From: Hypericum androsaemum
Taxonomy: Eukaryota; Streptophyta; Magnoliopsida; Malpighiales; Hypericaceae
Assembly (NCBI GenBank): GCA_963995505.1
Contig: OZ023194.1
Coordinates: 15,496,428-15,560,427 of the forward strand
Length of the DNA stretch: 64,000 nucleotides
Direction: 5' to 3'
Shown here: positions 35,263-47,900 of the stretch, in pieces
Layout of the letters: each line of letters opens with the position of its first letter
How positions within the stretch are numbered: the stretch's first letter is position 1
Notes under the pieces: model-generated
What the model was told of the DNA's origin: nothing
What the model saw: the letters and a program-made list of their open reading frames with translations, nothing else
Databases searched by the model: none
Position numbers and translations under genes: made by a program

Positions 35263-38200
35263 ATGCCTGTTTTAGCTCTGGTTCCTAGTCCTCCCACTAT
35301 TTATTTTTCTATGAATATTTTAGTTTGGAATTGTCAAGGTGCTGCTAGCACTAAATTTAAAGCTTCGATTAAAGAGTTAGTGCGTCAACATAAGCCGGAT
35401 ATCCTTGTTCTCTTGGGAACTTGGATTTCGGGGCGTCGGGCTACTTTATTAGCTAAATCTCTAAATTTTTCTACTGTGGTGCAGGCTCCTATGCAAGGTC
35501 ACTCGGGTGGGATTTGGGTTTTGTGGAATGGGGCTTCCACCCCTATCAAAGTAGTAAGAAGTCACAGGCAATTCATCCATCTAGAAGTGGGTGGGGTTCA
35601 AACTTCAAAATGGTTTTTCACGGCAGTCTATGGGCATCCGAAAGCTCCCATTCGTGAGGATTTGTGGGTCCATCTCCGACAGATTGCGGACTCTATGAAC
35701 TCTCCGTGGATGGTGGCGGGTGATTTTAATGTATTTCTCGCATCCGATGGCAAGTTGGGTGGTGCCCCGATAAGAGGTACCAAACACCTTAAGTTCAAGG
35801 AATGGATTGAAAGATGCGAGCTTATTGATCTTGGTTTTATTGGTTCCCGGTATACGTGGGTACGTGGTGGTGTCCACGAGCGCCTGGATAGAGGATTTGC
35901 TAACATCGCTTGGCGAATGCACTTCCCTGAGGCTAAAGTAATTCACTTACCCAGGTGGAAGTCAGACCATTGCCCCTTGCTTATCCGGTTGGATTCGGCC
36001 CCGATGCTCTCGCCTCATAATAGACTTTTTAGATTCCAAGCAGCTTGGCAAGCCGATGACAGATTCCCCGAATTTGTGGCGAAGGCGTGGGATGAGGACT
36101 GCCCACTTCCGATAGCTTGTGAGAAGTTTGTGATGCAAGCCAAGGACTGGAACCGCTCTATATTTGGAAATATACATAGTCGCAAGAATAGATTGATTAG
36201 ACGAATTGGAGGTGCCCAGAAGGCCTTGGAAAGAGGACCGAATCCTTACCTTAGGCGGTTGGAGGACTCTCTGAGAATGGAACTTGAACAAACTCTCGAA
36301 CAAGAGGAAGTCCTTTGGATGCAAAAATCTAGGAAAAGCTTCCTTATCAATGGGGACCGGAATACCAGATATTTCCATGCATCTACGATTGTTCGCCGCA
36401 AGCACAACCGTATTGAAGCTCTAAAGGATGAAGCAGGGATGTGGGTTACTGAGAAAGAAGCGGTGAAGCAGCTACTCACGCAACACTTCATAGGCCTCTA
36501 TTCGGTTGATAACTCTACGAGGCGGAGTAGGGGCTGGCCCAATCTTTTCTCTCTAATGACTCAGGAAGACCAGCAGTTTGTAAGCTCCCTACCTGAGACT
36601 AAAGAAGTCAGACGTATACTCTTTGCAATGGCACCGCTCAAGGCACCTGGCCCAGATGGGCTACATGCGTTCTTCTTTCAAAAAAATTGGAATGTGATCA
36701 AGTCCTCTTTAGTGAAATTCGTGAGGAACATCTTTGAGGGCACATGGTCGCCAGAATCAGTCAATGATACAGTGATCACGCTTGTCCCAAAGACAGACAA
36801 CCCGCAGGTGCCAAGTGATTTCAGGCCCATAAGCCTATGTAACACCACACTGAAATTGATTACAAAGATTCTGGCTAGCCGTCTACAAGCTCTTATGCCT
36901 AAGTGGGTTTCAAATAACCAAAACAGTTTTGTTTCGGGACGTACTATCACGGGGAATATCGTCATTGCGCAAGAGGCAATTCACACAATGAAGGGTCGGC
37001 GTCAAGGACGGGGGATTATGGCTCTCAAGGTGGATTTAGCCAAAGCATATGATCGCATCAGTTGGAGTTTCATCAGGGAGACACTAGAACTTCTAAATTT
37101 CCCTCGCTCGACCATTGAGTTGATACTCACTTGTGTTTCTACCCCGTCTATGCAGGTAATCTGGAATGGCGAGACGACGCAAAAGTTCAAGCCATCTCGG
37201 GGAATACGACAAGGCGACCCCCTCTCGCCTTATCTGTTCGTTCTCTGTCTCGAACGTCTTGGTCACATGATCACGGCTCAAGTCCAAACAGGGAGTTGGA
37301 AACCTTTTCGTATATCTCATCAGGGCCCTAGTATCTCATTTATTTTTTGCGGACGATCTAATTTTATTTGCGGAAGCATCTAGAGGCCAAGCGTCCACTA
37401 TCTTGAGAGCTCTTGATGAGTTTTGTGCTTGCTCTGGTCAAGAGGTTAGCAAACCTAAGACTAAATTATATATGTCTAAGAATGTTTCGGGGTCATTAGC
37501 CAAGGAGTTGGCATCCATGATGGGTGTCTCCCTCACTAACAACTTGGGCAAGTATTTGGGCATGCCACTTCTCCATGACCGGGTTACTAAGAGCACTTAT
37601 GCTTTTATTCTTGATAAAGTTCATATGCGTCTACAAGGATGGTGTGTTGAGAATCTTTCTTTTGCTGGCCGCATGACTTTATCTCAATCTGTTATTGCTG
37701 CCCTCCCTTTGTATGCTATGCAAACGTCCAAGCTTCCTCTTGGTGTTTGTGATGATGTGGAAAAAATTCAGAGGAGCTTCCTTTGGGGGTCGTCCACTGC
37801 CAAAAGGAAGCCCCATATGTTGGCCTGGGATAAAGTGTGTACCCCTAAGAATCATGGCGGTTTGGGTTTCAAAAGTCTTCGGGACCAAAACCTTGCTTTG
37901 CTTATGAAATTGGCTTGGAATCTCATTACTGATCGTTCATCGCTTTGTTCTCAGGTCCTTTGGGGAAAGTATGTTAAACAGGATGTTATGCTTCCAACTG
38001 TGACTAGCAGAAAGTCCAGCTCCCCATTATGGAAGGCTCTGGTGTCTTTATGGCCTATAATGTTGGAAGGCCTTCAGTGGGCAGTTGGTGATGGTGCCAC
38101 AACTGCCTTCTGGACCGATTGCTGGCTGGAAAAATCTGTTAAATTACTTGATCATTGCCTGATCCCAGTGCCTTCTCCGCTTCTTGAGTCCAAAGTGGTG

Positions 38201-39412
38201 GACCTTGTAGATGGTTTTGGTGCCTGGCGTTGGGATGTCCTTCAGCCTTACTTACCATCGACGTTTCTTCTCCGCCTTGCAGGGACCACTGGCCCCAGAC
38301 CTGAGAGAGGCCCAGATAGAATCAAGTGGAGTCAGTCCGCTGATGGGCATTTCTCCACTAGAACAGCATATGATTTAATCCATGGAACTGATGGTAGAGA
38401 TGCCTCTAAGAAGTGGTCGACGTTGTGGAAATGGGAGGGACCACAGCGGATGAAAAAGGTCGCATGGTTGGGAGGACATGGACGACTCTTGACGAATATG
38501 ATAAGAAAGCATCAGCATATGACTCATGATGATTCATGTCCCTGCTGCAGGCACAGTGAGGAAACTGTGCTCCATGCCCTTAGAGATTGTCCAAAGATAT
38601 CACCAACTTGGACCCAGCTGTTACGACTTGAAGGAATTAATTCAGCTAAGTTTTTTACTCTCCCTTTGGATTCTTGGTTTGATTTTAACCTGACCCATTC
38701 CAAGACCTGGTTGTCTACTTTCCTTGTGGCCCTCAACTCGGTTTGGCAGTGGCGCAACAGCACTGTGTGGAAGGAGGGGGAAAGTAGACCTGCTAACCAA
38801 TTCTATGTGATACAAAACAGGTGTGGCGAGATCAGGGAGGCACTCGGGGCGGTGAGGAGAATGCAAATCCATCCAACCCGAGAAGAGAAGCTGATCGGCT
38901 GGGAGCGGCCACCTCAGAATTGTGTTAAAATAAACACTGATGGTGCCATGAGAGCCTCTACTGCTTTGGCAACAGCCGGGGGTTTAATCCGTGACCATGA
39001 AGGCAATTGGAAAGGAGGTTTCCTATGTAATTTGGGGTCGTGTACGAGTGTGGCGGCTGAACTTTGGGGTGCTTACCACGGTCTCCATCTGGCCTGGAAC
39101 ATGGGATTTAGAAACGTCTGGTTGGAGCTTGATTCCCAACTCGTTACTAATCTCTTGCAGGAGGGTCGGGCCGCTAAGGATTTTTCCCATCCCCTTGTAT
39201 TCCATATCCGAGAGCTTATAGACAGAGAGTGGACCGTTAAGATCTCTCACACTTACAGAGAAGCGAACAGCTGTGCCGATAACTTGGCAAATCTGAGTTT
39301 TATGAAGCCGATTGGAATACATTACCAATCTACTCCTCCCCTGCAGACTAGAGCTCTCATGTTGCACGACATCAGTGATGTGTCTGTTCCTAGACAAGTT
39401 GTAATAGAATAG
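35263..39412 (+). pseudogene. LINE ORF2: endonuclease, reverse transcriptase, RNase H (frameshifted)
   Basis: The start is the ATG at 35263 or 35311 (MNILVWNCQG). The AP-like endonuclease shows GDFN and SDHCPLL, but the expected catalytic Glu in the second motif reads Gly (LVLLGTWISG). The reverse transcriptase has LKAPGPDGLHAFFF, SDFRPISLCN, KVDLAKAYDRISW and GIRQGDPLSPYLF. Frame 1 then fails at about 37336 and ends at 37383. The FADD motif (37346-37357) and the rest lie in frame 2 up to 39412, consistent with loss of two bases. A zinc knuckle CPCCRHSEETVLHALRDC follows, then a C-terminal RNase H with all acidic motifs (NTDGA, AAELWG, LELDSQLV, CADNLA). Confidence 0.92.
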
Positions 39413-39476
39413 GCTTTCTAATATAAGTTAAGGGGCTCTGCCCCTCGTTCTCGACCAAAAAAAAAAAAAGTCCCAA

Positions 39477-40633
39477 TTTTCGGGTCGCTTTGACGAAATG
39501 CCAATAGAGTGTGTGAATTGGTCATTTATTTTAGTTGTCTACTTAGGCGCTTACAGGAAAGATTACTTACGGGAAGGTTTGTAGATAGATTTGAATGCAA
39601 TTTCCAACTAGGTAAATTACATTGAAATCTATTAGATCTTGGAAAGGAGTAACGATCATGTCAAGTTTATTATAATTAGATGTATTTTTTGTCCCTTAAG
39701 CAGCATGTGTTTACGAATATTAATTAGTGTAAAACAACAAGTGTTATTTGGGCGATAAATACAATTTTCTTTAAAAATGTAATTTTATTTATTAATATAT
39801 CATATTATTCAAATTCATACCAAACATAAAATTATTCTAGAATTTAAGTATTTGAGAATACATCATTATTAAATGATTGTTGGTGAATTTTGACATCTTT
39901 TATAAATTTAGATTAAGCAATCTCATTAGTTTCCAATATCAGACGATATGAGCCCAAAAAAGTAATTACATGAATCTGATTGGATGATTGTGTTTGAACG
40001 GGTTCGATGACATGGTCAATGCAATAATAATGTCATCTCAAATAGTCCAGCTCCTGAATTGACTCATTTTCTTCGTCAGCGTAGATTTATAAAAGAAATC
40101 ATTCATGGCATAATAAAATCACCACCGCCCACTTAAAAAGAAAAGATGACCCATCGCAAAAAGGAAACAAAGGTGTTGCTCAGAAATAAGGAGAGAAATC
40201 CCTTTCAGAAAAAAAAAGAGAGAAATAAAGTAAGGAATACCGAATACAGGAAAAAGGAAGCATCTACTAGAATGACACGTTGAGCTTATAGGCCAATCAC
40301 TGTCGGTCTTAAATCTGCAAAATCCAATAATAATAAGTTCCTATAACTTGTCATAATCCATCAAGCCAAGTTCAAATTTTGTGAAGAGAATAATCTACAT
40401 TTCTAAAGTTAAAGTTTATTTTATTACTAGAAAATATTCATTATCTGCATATTTATATGATCAATTTTTATTGTTAATATTAAAATATTAATACAAATAG
40501 TTCACCATTTGATACCATTTTAATTAGATCTAATTTTTTTGGTAGAATTTAATTAGATCTAAATCTGTCACTTAAAGTAACCCATTCAACTGCCTAAAAC
40601 GTTATTTTCAAACATTCCCGCAATAATTAAAAA
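39477..40633. other. AT-rich intergenic DNA
   Basis: No supported coding frame, RNA gene or repeat boundary. Confidence 0.5.
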
Positions 40634-41211
40634 GGCTAAATTACACTTTGTTATATCGTATGGTTTCACATTTGATACACTACTACTTTGTAGTTCTAAA
40701 CTTTCTTAATATGTGAGAGAAGTTTTACCTGTGACAACCAAGTGAGACCCAATAATTCAAATTATTTTTACTATCTCGTGTTTCATGCCACATCACTAAT
40801 TTAATCCATGTGTCATCTCACATCACTAATTTTATTCGTTTTGTATACAATTTACAAATTTTGTAAACTGATAAAAAGTTATAAAAGTTAAAATTGAAAT
40901 TTGTTTTACCCGATTTGGACATCATCGATCTTCACTAGGTCTAGATTTGAATTCAAATGTATTTAAGTATTGTTCATATTTTTTCCAAAATTAGTAATGT
41001 GACATGTCACATGCATAAAATCAGTGATGTAGTATGCCACACACAAAAAATTAATATGTGACATAACACAGGGGATAGCTAGAGTCACTTGGCGGGCATT
41101 ATTTAGTTATCATAAAATAAAATTTTAGTTTGTATGGTTGGAAAATTTAAATCCACAAAACAGCCGTGTATCAAAGTGTAAAAATACAAGACATTAAAAG
41201 AGACTTTAACC
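40634..41211. mobile_element. MITE-like TIR element with 10-bp target duplication
   Basis: Imperfect inverted ends (GGCTAAATTACACTTT and, inverted, GGTTAAAGTCTCTTTT) continue inward through related blocks such as TTTGATACAC and GACATGTCACAT. The flanks TAATTAAAAA at 40624-40633 and 41212-41221 are identical. It is about 578 bp, AT-rich and non-coding. The size of the duplication fits a Mutator-type MITE (9-10 bp), but the flank is low-complexity. Confidence 0.65.
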
Positions 41212-41221
41212 TAATTAAAAA

Positions 41222-42041
41222 GTAAGTGATGTAACTACTTTTGGATTAAGCGCAGACTGATGACAAATAAGAACGAAATCTTGTTTAATTAGAGGCAAAA
41301 TGGGGAAGACAAAACAACTACAAAAACAAGCTCTCGCGGTTCCCATGGCGCCACGTGCTTTGTACAAAACAAACCGATATATCAAAGTCGGTCTAGCACA
41401 AAAATGATATTTAGATTACTTGACATTGACTCAACTACAAAGTTAGTCAATTGATTAAATTCTTCTCAAGGAATTTTTATAAATTGAAATTTATGAATGG
41501 CAAATAAATTAATTTTTTACATTTTTTCAGATGATCTGATAGGCATTTTCGACAAACATGGTAATTTTGAATTTATGTAGAATTTTTTTAAAATTTCCGT
41601 AAGCTTTATTAGAAATTTTGTGAACTGTTTGCAAAGCTATAAAAAGTTAAAAATTAAATAATTGAATGGTAACTCAAAACCTTAAGTCAAAACAATTTAC
41701 TATGCATGGAAGGAGTATAAATTTACGCCCACGGAACATGTCACGATTCAACTCAAACAATTGATTTTGACAATTTTTTGGTAATCGATTATCCATGTGA
41801 CCTTTAAATTTCACAAACTGTATATTGTCCGCACATTTTATGACCCTTTAATAAAAATATCCACAACTTCGACAATATTCCAAGAACAATAATAAAAAAA
41901 GGAAAGTTCGTGATAAGAGCACCACGATCCTTTGCCAAATTGCCAAATCTATGGGATGTGGATTTAACAAGACATTTATCCCAAGATAAAGGACAAGTGG
42001 ACAACGATCTGGAACTTAATTTCAACTTTATAGTGTAGATG
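41222..42041. other. AT-rich intergenic DNA up to the gap
   Basis: Nothing coding is recognised. Confidence 0.5.
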
Positions 42042-42241
42042 NNNNNNNNNNNNNNNNNNNNNNNNNNNNNNNNNNNNNNNNNNNNNNNNNNNNNNNNNNN
42101 NNNNNNNNNNNNNNNNNNNNNNNNNNNNNNNNNNNNNNNNNNNNNNNNNNNNNNNNNNNNNNNNNNNNNNNNNNNNNNNNNNNNNNNNNNNNNNNNNNNN
42201 NNNNNNNNNNNNNNNNNNNNNNNNNNNNNNNNNNNNNNNNN
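42042..42241. other. Assembly gap (200 N)
   Basis: Exactly 200 unknown bases, a common fixed gap size. It covers the outer part of the left TIR of the element that follows. Confidence 1.
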
Positions 42242-43530
42242 CGATAATAGACTCTCGGGTCCCTGGCTGACGTCATCGACTCTTTTTTTCATTTTTTGTC
42301 ATGAAAATGACCAAAATACCCTTAAACAAAAAATAATTTTTTTTACCTTCTTCAACCTTTTACCTCCCGCTCCCGCTCCCGCTCCCGCTCCCCCTTCTCC
42401 TTCCCCTCTCCCCCTCCCGCTCCCTCTCCCCCTTCCTCTCCCCCTCCCGCTCCCGCTTCTGCTCCCCCCCTCCTCCCCCTCCCGCTCCCCCCCTCCTCCC
42501 CCTCTCACCCTCCCGCTCCATCCTTCTCCCCCTCTCGCTCGAGATCTCCTCGCTCCCGCTCTCCCCCTCCCCCTCCCGCTCGAGATCTCCCCCCTCCCGC
42601 TCCCTCCCTCTCCCCGCTCCCGCTCGAGATCTGTTTAAAACTCTGAAGACTTGAAAGAAAAACTAGCCAGATATTTCTGGCGGCGGGGAAGATGAATAAG
42701 GAAGGAAGTCTTCGCCTACCCACCATCGTTAAGTTAAGCACAAGGTTTCTATGCTTCCCTTAAAAAAAGAAATCATCTTTCTTCCGATTTGGGGTTTTAT
42801 TTTAACCTTGGTTCCTGTAAAAATATCTTTTTTATCTCCTTTATTTTTCTTTCTGTTGTTACCTCCAGATCTAAACTTGTGGTGGATCTTACCAAACCTA
42901 TGTCTGTCTCTGTTCTGCGTTTAATTTTGTCGTGAAAATTTCACGGTAGGCCCCCACTGTCTATAGGCATCTGTACTGTAGGCTTAGGGGTTGTGTTTCA
43001 GTTTGTTTATAGGCTGGCTGGCTGTGATTCTCAATTGGAAAAACGAAACTGTGGTGTTCTTTTGTTGGGGTGTGTGTGTGAGTGGTATAACAATTTTGAA
43101 TGCATCCCTGTTGCTTGCTAGGATGATGACTCGTGAGAGTTTCAATCGTCAATTAAACGTTCTCTCGAACTACTTTGCGCAGTTGACCTAATTAATACTT
43201 GCTGTGTGGGAGGATGAAAATTCAAAGGAATGTAGCATCTGGGAATGCTTGGAGGGGGAGAGGGGGAGGAGGGGGGGAGAGGGGGAGCGGGAGGGGAAGG
43301 AGGGGGGGAGCGGGAGGTAAAAGGATGAAGAAGGTAAAAAAATTTATTTTTTGTTTAAGGGTATTTTGGTCATTTTTATGACCAAAAATGAAAAAAAGAG
43401 TCGATGACGTCAGCCAGGGACCCGAGAGTCTATTATCCTCAAAACTTAGAGACGGGATAATCTTTTTTCAAAAGTCAGGGACTCTAGGGAGAGGGTGACC
43501 AAACCTCAAGGATGTGAGGGTAATTTGCCC
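42242..43530. mobile_element. Second long-TIR MULE-like element (left end in gap)
   Basis: The inner left TIR (CTCGGGTCCCTGGCTGACGTC at 42255-42275, then TTTTTCATTTTTTGTCATGA) is mirrored at 43363-43530, ending GGTAATTTGCCC. The same TIR family bounds the element at 12101-13183. The interior has CT-rich blocks at 42355-42630, with CTCGAGATCT repeated three times, and the complementary GGGGGAG pattern at 43250-43320. I recognise no gene in the middle. The long frame across the gap is not a gene. Confidence 0.75.
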
Positions 43531-43786
43531 TTATATTTATTATAGTGACGTGCTTTTTTCCCCCAAAAGTCTAGAAAACTAAAAGAGATGGAAAAAGAAA
43601 TGTCATCAATTATAAAAGGTCCGTGAACCAATAAAAGTCAGGTTGGATACCGACCGAAAATGCCGTGGGCGGTCTATAATTTGCTTGGTTGGAGATGTCA
43701 TCTTTTTTTCTGAAAGGCTTTCCTTTCCGAGCGATAATTTTACGGTAATTTTTTATAATATATAATAATAATTTAGGTTATTGATC

Positions 43787-43959
43787 TACTGCTTAGCTCG
43801 GCCTGCAGTTTCTTTGGATGGTGTTTTGGGATGTACTGGTCTCGGACTTTTCGTTTTGGCTTCTGTCCCTTTTGGAGATACTGTCCTTTTTGGGCACTTT
43901 GTACATAACTGATAGTTTGTACAGTTTTAATTGGTGAATACAATTTTACTTTAGCAAAA
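43787..43959 (+). mobile_element. 5'-truncated LINE tail with 23-bp target duplication
   Basis: A 173-bp insert ending TTTTACTTTAGCAAAAA is flanked by 23-bp repeats at 43764-43786 and 43960-43982 (starting AATAATAATTTAG, one mismatch). The tail resembles that of the LINE fragment ending at about 27294. Confidence 0.8.
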
Positions 43960-43982
43960 AATAATAATTTAGATTATTGATC

Positions 43983-44996
43983 ATTTAATAAAATTGAAAA
44001 GATAATGATAAAAATTTAGTCATTTGGATACACGAAATTATACTTGTGGACGAATAAGTAAAGTTTTATGTCTTCCAATAATAATCCAATCCCCAGTCAA
44101 ATAATTTCCCTTGATTAAGGAAAGAACAAAACAAAGTCGATGCGTATATGTCTTTTCCTTTTTAGTGAAAGCTTGGCCTAATCCTTAAGATTTTGGATAC
44201 TGTTGATTTCCTTGCCGGTTTAACTTGTCCCACTCATTTTCGGCTGTTCAAAATTAATCATAATAATAATAGAATATTCAAAATTATGTTAATTAACATG
44301 AAAGGAACTGATGAGCCATAATGTAATGCCAATATTAGAGTTAATATATTTTACTTATCAAACAAAAATGTTAGAGCTGTGTGTGCACTTTTTACATAAA
44401 TCATTATATTGATAAAATTAATTATTTCTATATAAAAAAATACTCCCACGGTCACGATCTCTATAATTTCACAACACGTGACTAATAAATATGATTGAAA
44501 TTACTTGGTATTCAGATTTTTAAAATTTTATATTCGACGAAACTAAATTATATTTCAGCAAATAATAAAATGAATTATACAAATCGGAGTCTGATAAAAT
44601 TACTTAGTTTCATTATATCAAGCGTGCTAATTTATATGAATTTAAGTTAAATAAATTTTTTTAAATGAAGAATTTTCTAATTAAATACTTAGCACAGCTA
44701 TATTTTAAATAGATTGAAAGCGATTGATTGTTAATTTTTCATTTCCTTTTATGTTATCTTATCCCCCTCTCGCGAACTCAAAAGTCTAAAAAAAACTTTT
44801 TTGGAAGTGAACTCCTCCCCGGAAAAAACAAATCACCAATTTTCTCACGCGCAACTATACCATTCTAAATCAATAAAATAGACCCAACCGCCACTTGTCC
44901 GATATTTATCCTCATTATTTTATTCTAGTTCTTATTTTATCCTTGTTCCCGCTAAATAAAATAACTACCTTCTCTCTTATTTAATCTCGCCGGGGG
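43983..44996. other. Intergenic and SMXL upstream region
   Basis: AT-rich DNA leading to the SMXL start. No clear TATA box could be singled out. Confidence 0.5.
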
Positions 44997-47900
44997 ATGC
45001 CGACGCCGGTCGCCGCAGCGAGGCAATGTTTAACGGAAGAGGCGGCGCGTGCACTCGAAGACGCGGTGGTCGTCGCGCGCCGCCGAAGCCACGCGCAGAC
45101 GACCTCCCTCCACGCGCTCTCCGCTTTGCTGGCTCTGCCGTCTTCCGCCCTTCGATCGACCTGCTCTCGCCTCGCCGCCGCAGGATCTCGGCCGCCGCGC
45201 CTCCAGCTGAAGGCGCTGGAGTTCAGCGTCGGCGTCTCTCTCGACCGCCTCCCGACGACGAGGTCCGGCGCAGGTGAGGAGGACGGTGGTGGCCCGCCGC
45301 TGTCGAACTCCCTTATGGCGGCGATTCGGCGGTCCCAGGCCAACCAGAGGCGCCAGCCAGAGAGCTTCTACACGTACAGCAACACGGCGTCGGTTTTGAA
45401 GGTGGAGCTCAAGCACTTCATCGTGTCGATTTTGGATGATCCTAATATTAGTCGGGTGCTTTGGGAGGCCGGGTTCCGTAGCTGCGACATCAAGCTGGCG
45501 ATCTTAAACCCGCCTGTTTCGCCATGTCGACGTGGCTCTACCCGCCCGCCCGTGTTCCTGTGTAACTTCCCTGGATACGATGTTGACCGGTCCGGGATGG
45601 GGAAGGAGGATGGGGATGATAGTTGCAAGAGAATTGTGAATGTGTTGTTGGGAAAAGGCGGGAAAGGGAGGAATCCGTTGCTGGTTGGGGTTAGCTCTAG
45701 TGATGTAGTTGATAGGTTTGTTAGTCTTGTGAGTGGCAGTGGTGGTAATAGGGAAGTTTTGTTAGGTGAATTAGTTGGTGTGGGAGTAGCTAGTTTGGGG
45801 GAGGTGGTGGGGGACAAGGAGAGGACAAGGCTGAAGTTTGAGGAGATCTGCAGCGAGCTGGAACGGGGTACAGGGATAGGTTTGATTGTGAATTACGGGG
45901 AACTGAAGGGGTTGGTTGCTGAGGATGATGATGAGGCGGGAAATTGTTTGGTTTCGGGATTGAAAGGGTTGTTAGAGAGGTATCAGGGGAAAGTGTGGTT
46001 GATTGGAGCTGCTACTAGCGATGAGGCGGTCTCATATTTGGTGAAGAGATTTCCTGATATCGAGAGGGATTTGGATCTTCACATTCAGCCTGTTGCCTCT
46101 TCATCCAATCGCTTTGTTTATTCCCCTACTTCCCAATCGAGGTGAAAACTGAAAACTTTGTAGTTTCTGGTTGTTTAGCTGCAATGTTAATTTCACTTGT
46201 TGTGCATGTTCCGGTTTGCATCACACTCGAGTTCTTTTGGCTTCCCGTCTCTTGCAATTCAATGTCATTTGTGTCCCCATTGTCATGTTGGTGGTTTTCA
46301 TGGCTTTCAGTCTCATTACACCAAACTAACTTCGTGTTCCACCTGCTATGCTTGCAGCCTGATGAGATCTTTTGTCCCATTTGGTGGGTTCTTTTCTACA
46401 CCTGATGATTTGAGAAAGCCATTTAGCATCAGCCCGCCAATTACTCGCTGTCACCTCTGCACTGCCAATTTTGAGCAGGAAGTCGATGCCATGACAAAAG
46501 CAGGATCGAAAGTTCCAGTTGCAGATCAGCATGCTCAGAAAATATCATCTTGGTTGCAGATGGCTGACGCTGAATCGAGCAGTAGAAAAGATTTGGCTCA
46601 GGTTTGTAATGTCTTTTGACAGGCTTACTTATGTGTAAATTGTCACAGCTTATACTTTTGAATACTTTGCGAGTTTTGTGAATATCATCCATTGTTGCAA
46701 GCATACTCATCAAATACTGGCGAACTTCTTATTTGTCTACCCCCGGACCACCAAAATGGAATCCCTATTTCCCATGGGGGAACGGGACAGTAAGAATTAA
46801 TGTTGGCATAGACAAGAATATCATAACACATTGCAGACCCATCAAGAATATCATACCTTTAGCACGCATAAATCTACTACCTTGCCATATGCATAGCGAT
46901 TATTTAGTTTTTCTCACTGCAGTTGGCATAGAAATCAAAGTATTGATGCTTTGATGACAGAGCAAGTCCAACTCTCTCTCTCAATAAATGATTCTAGATA
47001 AAAATTATGAACAATCTTGAAATCACTTGTGAGATTATTCACATTTGATACTCTGTGCATAGCAAGCATACTTGCTTTTACACGCCACGCATGATGGTCC
47101 TTGATTTAGACCATGATTGTCTCCTTCCCTTTGCTTTGTATATGCTTAGATTTTGGAAGACTGCGTGTTGTCACTGCTTCATCATTTGATTGAGGCAATA
47201 TTTATGGAACACATTTCCCTCACTGCAGACAATAGATGAAGAAGGAACAATGAACGTGGAAATTTTGGGTCTGGAAAGGAAGTGGACTGATACTTGTCAT
47301 CGTCTTCATCATGCTCATCAGTTCCCCCTGTCAGACGCTTTCTCGGTTGGATCCCCGGTCAAAGTTGTTCAGGGCATTGGATTCCCTTTGGCAAAGGGAA
47401 AACCTGGATGGATCATGGATTCTTCACCAAATGATCACCCATGCAAAGAGCTAACTCATGGTGCTGTGATCGACTCAAGTTTCCAACCTAAGCATATCAG
47501 ACCAGTACAACTAGTTTCCAGAGGAGCAGATACAAGTTGCCAAGTAAACCTTTTAGAGGACACATCAAACAGTCAAACAAAAGGAGATTCAACCCTTCAA
47601 GATTCATCCTTTGGCTGCAGAATGTCTTCATCAATCACCTCTGGAACCACAAAGGCTGCATCTGGATTGCTTCATGCGTCAAGCTCTTTGGAGCATAATT
47701 TTCTGAAGAAGTGTGATAATGCTCATCATAGTCAGCGTATCTCACCTTCTAATTCTGTCACATCTGACTCAATTGGCGAGAGAACTTCACGTCAAATCAG
47801 AGATTCTGTTTCCTGCTCAGGCCTTTCTTCAGCAGATCAATTTGATTTGAGTCTTCATAAAACTATCAGGAGAGTGCTTGCTGAAAAAGTTCCCTGGCAA

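Larger units (their letters stand above)
33254..39466 (+). mobile_element. Nearly complete L1-type LINE with 10-bp target duplication
   Basis: The element has a 5' UTR rich in CT and AAAG runs, ORF1, ORF2, a short 3' UTR (GGGGCTCTGCCCCTCG) and a poly(A) at about 39457-39466. AAAGTCCCAA at 33244-33253 is repeated exactly at 39467-39476, so both insertion ends are preserved and insertion is fairly recent. ORF1 and ORF2 overlap or nearly touch. Two lesions mark it as probably inactive: a frameshift beside the reverse-transcriptase FADD motif and a changed residue in the endonuclease. Confidence 0.93.

Noticed and set aside
41804..42638. Open frames of 160-200 codons spanning the gap
   Set aside because: Most of the length is the 200 N, and the rest is CT-rich repeat.
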